Assembly: GCA_041685075.1 (NCBI GenBank)
Contig: JAWLGN010000114.1
Location: 1 to 16,203 of the forward strand
Length of the DNA: 16,203 bases
Source of the DNA: JAMCRM01 sp041685075
GTDB taxonomy: Bacteria > Acidobacteriota > Terriglobia > Bryobacterales > Bryobacteraceae
Reading direction: 5' to 3'
The notes under the pieces are model-generated. The model worked only from the letters and a program-made list of their open reading frames with translations. It was not told where the DNA came from and did not search any database. Positions 1-5,468 of the stretch are shown one piece after another (within the stretch, counting starts at the first letter, position 1; each line of letters begins with the position of its first letter). The position numbers and the translations under genes are program-made.

Positions 1-1445
1 ACCCAGTGGCCCTTCTCGAAAAAGCTGATGGCCCCGTCCTCGCTGATCTTCAGCGCCCTGCCGTAGTGCGAAGCGGCCAGGGCAGCCACGGATCTGCCGC
101 CGCCCTGACGGACCCGGTCGGGCGCGGCCCGGTTATCGTCGGGGTGCCGCAGAATCGCGCCGAAAGCCAGCAGCCGGCCCTCCCGGTCGAACACAATCCC
201 CCCGTCAATCGCGGCCAGCGTTCTCAAGACGGCAGGCTTAAGCTCCGTGCTGCGCTTGCCGTTGAGCAGGTAGTACAGGCTGCGCTTCGAGTCGGCGCCT
301 TGCGCTCGCGGCGATTCGCGCTCGTCGTACGCCAGCAGGTCCGCCGGCGAGACCAGCCGGCCTACGGCAGCGGCATCGTCGAGAATGGCAAAGAGGCCGC
401 CGTGCCGGGAGTCCGCGAGGTCCAACGCCACCTGGAGCAGGAGTTTCGCCAGGTCCTGGTTGCCCACCGCTTCGGCCCAGCGCCGGTATTTCCACTCGAA
501 ATCCGTGAGCCGCCAGCGCCCGTTCAGAAACGAGAAGACCTGCACGCCTCCGGAGAAGGCTTTGATCTCCCCGTTGGGCGTCAACGTCAGGCAGAGATTG
601 TCATTGCCGAGCGTTGCGCGGCAGTGCGCGCTGTAGGCGGAGGGGCTGGGCAGGAGAAGGGACCCACGCGGAGCGCATCCCGGCCACCCCTCGAGGTCCA
701 CAATATCGGTCCAGCGTCCGCGAGCGTCTACCAGGGCAACGGTGTGGATTCCGTCGCAGAGCCGGGGAAAGGAACGGATCGAGGTCAAGGCGGATGCGTA
801 CCGCAGTCCTTCGGCGGACGATTGCGGCGCGGGCGACTTTCTTCCCAGCAGCAGCGCTCCCGTCGAGACGCGGCGATTCTCGTGGGTCGTGAGGGCGCTC
901 GACCGCAACACCTCGATCGCATCCGCCACGCGGTCCTGCTTTGCGGTCAGAGCTTCGAGGTTCTCGTAGGGCGCCGGATCCAGGAACGCCGAGACGTACC
1001 GGTCTTCGGGCAGGCCGTGGAAGAGGTGGAAATTCCTGGCTGCGATATGGGGATTGAACAGCGCCTGGTAGCGTGCCGTCAGTACTCGCCCGATGGCATG
1101 GATTAACCGCCTCTCGCCTGGGCTGAAAGGACGCCGCTCGCGCCGCAGGACATAGCGCTGCCCGAGCCAGTCGAGCAGCACCCGATCCCCCTTCGTGCGA
1201 TCGGCCTTGCAGTCGCATTGCAAGCCGGCACGGGCTATCGCCGCGCGGCCATCGGGCTCGAGGCGGGCGGCGGGGAAGAAATGGGCCAGTCCCTCCGCGA
1301 GGAAGTTCGAATACAGCGCCCCGCCGAAGTGCGATCCGCCGGCTGCCCCCGCAGGTGATCGGGGAAGCGCGGGCAGCCCGTCCCGGTCCTGCGGCGAAAT
1401 CACCCAATCGCAGGCGAACGCATCTTCTCTCGCGGCATCGGTCAT
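1..1445 (-). CDS. DAC (diadenylate cyclase/DisA_N)-like domain protein, 3' end cut by window edge
   Basis: Reading leftward from ATG 1445-1443 the frame is open for 481 codons and leaves the window before any stop. A GGTAGGGG ribosome site lies 4 bases before the ATG, which follows the E1 stop by 13 bp, so the two genes are probably cotranscribed. From about residue 330 the order of elements matches DAC domains: SRHGGLFAILDD (family: RGALIVIE), AIDGGIVFDREGRLLAFGAIL (family: HDGAVIM...), GGGRSVAALAASHY (family: GTRHRAAVGISE) and ALKISEDGAISFFEKG (family: TIIVSEETGGVSVAKNG). Known DACs make cyclic di-AMP from two ATP. Here the usual DGA reads DGG and the RHR motif reads roughly RSV, so catalysis is doubtful and it may bind nucleotide instead. 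Residues 1-300 match nothing I recognise and may be a sensor region; no signal peptide or membrane segment is apparent. The DAC assignment rests on motif reading by eye. Confidence 0.72.
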   Translation of the reverse strand, partial: MTDAAREDAFACDWVISPQDRDGLPALPRSPAGAAGGSHFGGALYSNFLAEGLAHFFPAARLEPDGRAAIARAGLQCDCKADRTKGDRVLLDWLGQRYVLRRERRPFSPGERRLIHAIGRVLTARYQALFNPHIAARNFHLFHGLPEDRYVSAFLDPAPYENLEALTAKQDRVADAIEVLRSSALTTHENRRVSTGALLLGRKSPAPQSSAEGLRYASALTSIRSFPRLCDGIHTVALVDARGRWTDIVDLEGWPGCAPRGSLLLPSPSAYSAHCRATLGNDNLCLTLTPNGEIKAFSGGVQVFSFLNGRWRLTDFEWKYRRWAEAVGNQDLAKLLLQVALDLADSRHGGLFAILDDAAAVGRLVSPADLLAYDERESPRAQGADSKRSLYYLLNGKRSTELKPAVLRTLAAIDGGIVFDREGRLLAFGAILRHPDDNRAAPDRVRQGGGRSVAALAASHYGRALKISEDGAISFFEKGHW

Positions 1446-1458
1446 CGTACCCCTACCG

Positions 1459-3489
1459 TCAATAGCCGACCACTTTGTCCACGCCTCTTTCCAGATCCTC
1501 CACGGATGGCAGCACCGAAAGCTCGAGGTTGGCTGCCGCGGGGACAAAAGAGTCCCTGGCTGCAACCCGCACCACCGGAGCGTCGAGGTGGTCGAAGAAC
1601 TTCTCGGCGATGCGGGCGGCCACCTCGGCTCCGAAGCCCATCGTCAGGGTATCTTCGTGGGCCACCACCACGCGGCTGGTTTTGCGAATGCTGTTCAGGA
1701 TCATCTCTTCGTCGAGGGGAACGATGGATCGCAGATCCAGCACCTCGATCGAGAGCCCCCGTTTCTCCGCCCGGCGGGCTGCATCCAGCGCCAGGTATAC
1801 CGTGCTGCCCCAGGTGACGACGGTCACGTCGCTGCCTTCCCGGCGCACCCGGCCGCGGCCGAACGGAACCAGGTAGTTGTTGTCCGGCTCCGGGGTCCGG
1901 GCTTGCACCCGGCGGTACAGCCCTTTGTGTTCTAGAAAGATGACCGGGTCTTCCGAGCGCGCCGCCGCCTTGATCAATCCCTTGGCATCTTCGGCGCAGC
2001 TTGGAAACACGACATGCCAGCCAGGTATGTGCGCGAAGCTTGACTCCACGCAGGCCGAATGCCATGGCCCGCCCTTGATGTAGCCCCCCACCGCGATGCG
2101 CACCACGACGGGGCAGGTCCACTGCCCCTGGCTCCTCCAGCGAACCGTGGCGATCTCGTCCCGCAGTTGCATGAAGCCGGGCCACAGGTAGTCGGCGAAC
2201 TGAATCTCGACGATCGGCTTGTAGCCTTCGATGGCCATGCCGCCCGCAACTCCCACGATGCTGGCTTCGGCCAGCGGCGAGTTCCAGACGCGCTCCGGAA
2301 ACTCTGTCGAGAGGCCGCGGGTGACACCGAAGACACCCCCTTTGGGATCCGCGATGTCCTCCCCCCACATCACGATCTTCGGATTGCGGCGCATCTCTTC
2401 CCGCAGCCCGTGGTTGATAGCATCGATCATGGCCACCGGCTGGTCCGACAGATAGCGGGGCGCTCCCAGCCCGGCCGGCTCCGGAGCGCTGCCGGAGACG
2501 ATATGGGCCATCACCCCGCCTTCGTCGGGCGCCGGAGCGGCGTCCGCCTCGGCCGCGGCACTGTCGACCTCCTCCCGAATCGAGGCGCGCATGGCCTCGA
2601 TATCCTCCTCGCTGAGTACGCGGTGGCGGAGCAGATAGGCTTCCGTCTGGTAGATGGGATCCTGACGGACCAGGTCCGCCAGCTCCTCCGTGCTGCGATA
2701 TTTCCGCTGGTCGTCCGATGAGGAGTGGGAGTCCATCCGGACCACCCGGGCCTCCACCAGCGCGGGACCGCCGCCGTTGCGCATCTGTTCGATAACCGGC
2801 GGCAGGTTCTGGTACATCGGTTCGAACCAGGTGCCATCGATATCGAAGGCGGGCATGCCGAATCCACGGGCGATCCGGTGGATCTCCGACCCCGTCTGGC
2901 ACGATTGTGGAACGCTGATGGCATAGCCGTTGTTCTGCACGACAAACAGCACCGGGAGGCGGTCGCGGGCCGCCCAGTTCAAAGCCTCGAAGAACTCGCC
3001 TTCGCTGGTGGCGCCCTCGCCCGACGAGACATACACCACGGCGTCGGAGCCCTCCCTCGTCAGCGCAGCGGCCACCCCCACGGCGGGGAGGTACTGCGTT
3101 CCGGTGCAGGCCGTCTGGGCCACCAGGTTCAGTTCGCGCGAAGAGAACTGCTCCGGCATGTTCCGCCCGTTGGAGTTCGGATCGCCCCCGCGGCTCAGCA
3201 TGGCAAGAAAGATGTCTCGTAAAGGCATCCCCAGCCCGATCGCGATGCCTTTCTCGCGGTAATAGGTGAAGAACCAGTCCTGGCGCGGCTTCAGCAGCAG
3301 GGTCATTCCTACCTGGACCTTCTCGTGCCCCCGGGCCGAGGCATGAAACGTGCACTTCCCCTGTCGCGAAAGGACCTTCAGCCGCTCGTCCACGTAGTGC
3401 GTGGTGAGCATCTTCCGGTACAACTCGAGCGTCAGCTCGTGGGGCACAATCGTGCCGGTCTCGTCTCGTGACAGCGCCAGTGTGGCCAT
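1459..3489 (-). CDS. Fused E1 alpha+beta subunit of a branched-chain-type 2-oxo acid dehydrogenase
   Basis: The 676-residue protein joins both E1 subunits of a thiamine-diphosphate 2-oxo acid dehydrogenase, which decarboxylates the oxo acid and passes the acyl group to the E2 lipoyl domain. Alpha part (about 1-325): thiamine motif GEGATSEGEFFEALN (157-171) to NN (186-187), then HSSSDDQRKYRS (255-266), closely like the HSTSDD loop of branched-chain E1 alpha. Beta part (about 345-676): GED (376-378), PLAEASIVGVAGGMA (405-419), YIKGGPWHSA (470-479) and PLDEE (591-595). An Ala/Pro/Glu-rich linker (about 308-342) joins them. The usual GDG of the thiamine motif reads GEG. Start ATG 3489 is chosen because GGGAGGAG lies 4 bases before it; the same frame stays open further upstream only opposite nsrR. 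No E2 or E3 gene is in the window. The oxo-isovalerate-type substrate is inferred from the loop, not proven. Confidence 0.93.
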   Translation of the reverse strand: MATLALSRDETGTIVPHELTLELYRKMLTTHYVDERLKVLSRQGKCTFHASARGHEKVQVGMTLLLKPRQDWFFTYYREKGIAIGLGMPLRDIFLAMLSRGGDPNSNGRNMPEQFSSRELNLVAQTACTGTQYLPAVGVAAALTREGSDAVVYVSSGEGATSEGEFFEALNWAARDRLPVLFVVQNNGYAISVPQSCQTGSEIHRIARGFGMPAFDIDGTWFEPMYQNLPPVIEQMRNGGGPALVEARVVRMDSHSSSDDQRKYRSTEELADLVRQDPIYQTEAYLLRHRVLSEEDIEAMRASIREEVDSAAAEADAAPAPDEGGVMAHIVSGSAPEPAGLGAPRYLSDQPVAMIDAINHGLREEMRRNPKIVMWGEDIADPKGGVFGVTRGLSTEFPERVWNSPLAEASIVGVAGGMAIEGYKPIVEIQFADYLWPGFMQLRDEIATVRWRSQGQWTCPVVVRIAVGGYIKGGPWHSACVESSFAHIPGWHVVFPSCAEDAKGLIKAAARSEDPVIFLEHKGLYRRVQARTPEPDNNYLVPFGRGRVRREGSDVTVVTWGSTVYLALDAARRAEKRGLSIEVLDLRSIVPLDEEMILNSIRKTSRVVVAHEDTLTMGFGAEVAARIAEKFFDHLDAPVVRVAARDSFVPAAANLELSVLPSVEDLERGVDKVVGY

Positions 3490-3540
3490 GTGACTCCTCC
3501 CGTCCGCGGCCGCTTCCGGGGCGTTGCCTGGAGATCGCTC

Positions 3541-3569
3541 TTGCAATACGGAAGCGGACCCTGTATAAC
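3541..3569 (+). promoter_or_regulatory. Predicted sigma70-type promoter of nsrR-redoxin-ric
   Basis: TTGCAA (3541-3546) is followed after 17 bases by TATAAC (3564-3569), predicting transcription from about 3576 and a leader of roughly 37 bases before the nsrR ATG. The candidate operator palindrome lies just downstream of the predicted start, a classic position for autorepression. It overlaps the oppositely oriented E1 promoter. Confidence 0.6.
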
Positions 3570-3570
3570 A

Positions 3571-3599
3571 AGTATGTGAGATGCATCTTTTGATGTCAA
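3571..3599 (-). promoter_or_regulatory. Predicted sigma70-type promoter of the E1/DAC-like unit
   Basis: On the minus strand TTGACA (3599-3594) is followed after exactly 17 bases by CATACT (3576-3571). The -35 box is a perfect consensus and the -10 box matches at four of six bases. It points to the E1 start at 3489. The AGATGCATCT palindrome lies inside the spacer, where a bound repressor would block RNA polymerase. Confidence 0.6.
3579..3588. promoter_or_regulatory. Candidate NsrR-type operator (ATGCAT palindrome)
   Basis: AGATGCATCT is a perfect 10-bp palindrome in AT-richer DNA between the divergent nsrR and E1 genes. NsrR operators in proteobacteria contain half sites built on ATGCAT/AAGATGCAT. 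A related ATG-containing arm, TTTTGATGTCA, follows directly. It lies just past the nsrR -10 box and within the -35/-10 spacer of the E1 promoter. Position and match suggest NsrR binding; the full site length is not defined by the sequence alone. Confidence 0.5.
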
Positions 3600-3612
3600 G
3601 AAAGGTTGGCCG

Positions 3613-4071
3613 ATGAAGCTCACCGCCTATACCGACTACAGCCTGCGGGTTTTGATCTACCTCGGCCTTCGCGGCGAGGGGCTGGCCACCATCGGCGAAC
3701 TTTCGGAGGCCTACGGGCTTTCGGCCAACCACTTGATGAAAATCATTCACAACCTCGGAAAGCTGGGCTACATCGAAACCGTTCGCGGCCGCGGCGGCGG
3801 GATGAGGCTGGCGGGCGCTCCCGAGGAGATCAACCTGGGGCAGGTAGTCCGGCAGATGGAGCCGGATTTTGCCGTCGCCGAATGTTTCCATCCGGACCGC
3901 CGCGGCGAGTGCGTGATTACGCCGGCCTGCCGGCTGCAACTGGTTTTGGAGAAAGCGGTGCAGGCGTTTCTGGATGTGCTGGACAACCACACGCTTGCCG
4001 ATGTTCTGCAGAACCGCACCCGGTTGCGATCCCTGCTGAGCATCGAAATGGCTGAGAGCAAGCCGGGTTGA
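3613..4071 (+). CDS. nsrR: NsrR, Rrf2-family nitric-oxide-sensing Fe-S repressor
   Basis: The 152-residue protein is full length for NsrR. The opening MKLTAYTDYSLRVLIYL, the winged-helix region (about 25-65, ELSEAYGLSANHLMKIIHNL) and the wing RGRGGGMRL (58-66) are typical of NsrR/Rrf2. Three cysteines, C91, C100 and C106, sit in ECFHPDRRGECVITPACRL and Asp8 is present; known NsrR proteins hold a [4Fe-4S] cluster with three Cys and Asp8, and NO destroys it and releases DNA. Cys spacing is closer to Bacillus NsrR than to E. coli. The start ATG has AAAGG 7 bases upstream. The gene leads an operon with a redoxin-like gene and ric, a classic NsrR target, and is divergent from E1, so it likely represses itself and possibly E1. 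Confidence 0.93.
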   Translation: MKLTAYTDYSLRVLIYLGLRGEGLATIGELSEAYGLSANHLMKIIHNLGKLGYIETVRGRGGGMRLAGAPEEINLGQVVRQMEPDFAVAECFHPDRRGECVITPACRLQLVLEKAVQAFLDVLDNHTLADVLQNRTRLRSLLSIEMAESKPG

Positions 4072-4101
4072 CGGCCGGCTGAACGAAAGGGAGGGATGGC
4101 A

Positions 4102-4602
4102 ATGGATGGAACCAAGACACTCAAGGGAAAAGGCCCGGAGTACGGATTCGAGCGCGGGCTTTGCCTGCCGGACGTGGAGTTCGTGACGGTCGAGGGAGTC
4201 CGGAAGCAGCTTTCGGACTACCGGGGCCGGAGGAACCTGGTGGTGATTCTGGCGGGCAAGCAGGGCCATCTTCTGCCGGCGGCCCTGGCGGCGGCGGAAG
4301 CGGAGATCGAGCGTCACGAGGGACAGGTCATAGCGGTCCTGCCGGAGGCCTCGCCCGCGGCGCTACCCGGGCCCTTCGACGTGGTGGCGGATCCGGATGG
4401 CGCGGTGCGCCGCAAGTTCTCCGCCGGAGACAGCGATGAATCCGCTCTGGCGGTGTTCGTTACCGATCGCTGGAGCGAGATCATGTTCGCCCACAAGGCG
4501 GGGCAGGGAGATCCCGCGCCGGACGCCGCCGAGATCCTGGATTGGCTCCGGTTCGCCGATCAGCAGTGTCCGGAGTGCTTCCCTTCGGAGTGGCCTGCAT
4601 GA
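4102..4602 (+). CDS. Redoxin-like (thioredoxin-fold) protein lacking a peroxidatic cysteine
   Basis: A 166-residue soluble protein between nsrR and ric. CLPDVEFVTVEGVRKQLSDYRGRRNLVVILAG (residues 21-52) follows the opening strand pattern of AhpC/TSA redoxins, and DPDGAVRRKF (98-106) and ALAVFVTDRW (115-124) fit later strands. Where peroxiredoxins carry the catalytic Cys after the first core strand, this protein reads AGKQGHLLPAA with no Cys. Its cysteines are C21 and a C-terminal CPEC pair (C156, C159) in CPECFPSEWPA, which could bind metal or be redox active. The start at 4102 is preferred because GGAGG ends 7 bases before it; the in-frame ATG at 4096 would be only 1 base away. It probably acts with NsrR and RIC in nitrosative or Fe-S stress, but the biochemical role is unknown. 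Confidence 0.8.
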   Translation: MDGTKTLKGKGPEYGFERGLCLPDVEFVTVEGVRKQLSDYRGRRNLVVILAGKQGHLLPAALAAAEAEIERHEGQVIAVLPEASPAALPGPFDVVADPDGAVRRKFSAGDSDESALAVFVTDRWSEIMFAHKAGQGDPAPDAAEILDWLRFADQQCPECFPSEWPA

Positions 4603-4630
4603 GCGCGGCGGCAAAGGAAAGGTCTTGATT

Positions 4631-5356
4631 ATGCAAACAACCAAAACGACAACGGTGGCGGAGATGGCTGCGAGTTCGCTGGCGGCCGTCCGCGTCTTTG
4701 AAAAGCTGGGAATCGATTATTGCTGCGGCGGGAAACGGCCGCTGGCGGAGGTGTGTCTCGAAAAGGGTTACGATGTCGAGGCCGTCGAGAGGGAACTGGA
4801 GGCAGCCGCCGTGGAAGCTCCGGAAAGCGCCGCCGACTGGAACACGGCTCCGCTGCGCGAACTGATCCGCCATATCGTCGGCACTCACCACGAGTATCTG
4901 CGGCGGGAACTTCCGGCCATTCAGATGCGCCTCGACAAGGTCTACCGGGTGTACAACCAGCGATACGGACCGACCCTCATCGGGCTGCCGGAAGTTTACG
5001 CGCGCCTGCGCGCGGAACTCGAAATGCACACCGGAAAAGAAGAGATGATTCTGTTTCCGGCCATCGCGGCCTATGAAGCGGCGGTCGAGTCCGGCCAGCC
5101 TCTGCCGGCGGCTCCATTCGGCCCGGTGGCCAATCCCATCCAGATGATGGAAGCGGAGCACGAGAGCGCGGGCCAGGCGCTGGCGGAGATTCGCAAGATT
5201 ACCGGCGACTTCCACTTGCCCGATTATGCCTGTACCACCTACCGCGCCCTGATGACCGGCCTCCAGGATCTGGAACGGGATCTGCACGTCCACATTCACC
5301 TGGAGAACAACATCCTGTTCCCGCGCGCCCAGGAACTCGAGGCCTCGAAGTCCTGA
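4631..5356 (+). CDS. ric: RIC/ScdA/YtfE iron-sulfur cluster repair di-iron protein
   Basis: The 241-residue protein has the full RIC layout. The N-terminal ScdA/DUF542 domain (about 5-60) contains GIDYCCGGKRPLAEVC with C31 and C32. The C-terminal hemerythrin-like four-helix domain carries likely di-iron ligands: His86/87 (THHEYL), H133 and E137 (MHTGKEE), H177 (EAEHE), and H221 and E225 (HIHLE), the spacing seen in E. coli YtfE. RIC proteins act in the cytoplasm to restore Fe-S clusters damaged by NO or peroxide. The start ATG 4631 has AGGAAAGG 8 bases upstream; the open frame extends further back only opposite redoxin coding sequence. It ends the nsrR operon, 28 bp after the redoxin-like gene. 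NsrR control is expected from the family and the context. Confidence 0.95.
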   Translation: MQTTKTTTVAEMAASSLAAVRVFEKLGIDYCCGGKRPLAEVCLEKGYDVEAVERELEAAAVEAPESAADWNTAPLRELIRHIVGTHHEYLRRELPAIQMRLDKVYRVYNQRYGPTLIGLPEVYARLRAELEMHTGKEEMILFPAIAAYEAAVESGQPLPAAPFGPVANPIQMMEAEHESAGQALAEIRKITGDFHLPDYACTTYRALMTGLQDLERDLHVHIHLENNILFPRAQELEASKS

Positions 5357-5357
5357 G

Positions 5358-5450
5358 CCGGGCGGCGGGCAGTAGCTGGGGAAATGGATCTGGCCGCCGA
5401 AGCTCCGGCGGCGGGTGGTAGCTGGGTAAATCGATCTGGCCGCCGAAGCT
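5358..5450. repeat. Two tandem copies of a 46-47 bp hairpin-bearing unit
   Basis: Copy 1 is 5358-5404 and copy 2 is 5405-5450, differing at a few positions; a third copy starts (CCGGCGGC) and breaks off at 5458. Each unit contains GTAGCTGGG, then AAAT, then GATCTGGCCGCCGAAGCT. The junction forms a hairpin (GCCGCCG / CGGCGGC, six-base loop) at 5393-5412 and again at 5436-5461. The unit lies between the ends of convergent ric and the TPR gene and contains no plausible gene. Confidence 0.85.
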
Positions 5451-5467
5451 CCGGCGGCCAGCATTTT
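5436..5467 (+). terminator. Likely intrinsic terminator after ric
   Basis: A perfect 10-bp stem, CTGGCCGCCG (5436-5445) and CGGCGGCCAG (5452-5461), with loop AAGCTC, is followed by CATTTT. It is well placed to end the rightward nsrR operon. The T-run is short. On the other strand the same stem follows the TPR stop codon, so it may work in both directions. Confidence 0.6.
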
Positions 5468-5468
5468 C

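Noticed and set aside
6..1106. A 366-codon plus-strand frame near the left edge
   Set aside because: It is opposite the DAC-like gene, has no recognisable domain, and the minus frame has a ribosome site and family motifs.
601..1407. A 268-codon minus-strand frame overlapping the DAC-like gene
   Set aside because: It is Arg/Ala/Pro-rich with no motifs, and is a second reading frame of the same strand.
1442..3586. A 714-codon minus-strand frame over the E1 gene
   Set aside because: It is in a different frame from the E1 motifs and is of shadow composition.
3490..4317. Upstream in-frame extension of E1 by 276 residues
   Set aside because: It would run opposite nsrR and through the promoter region; E1 homology and the GGGAGGAG site start at 3489.
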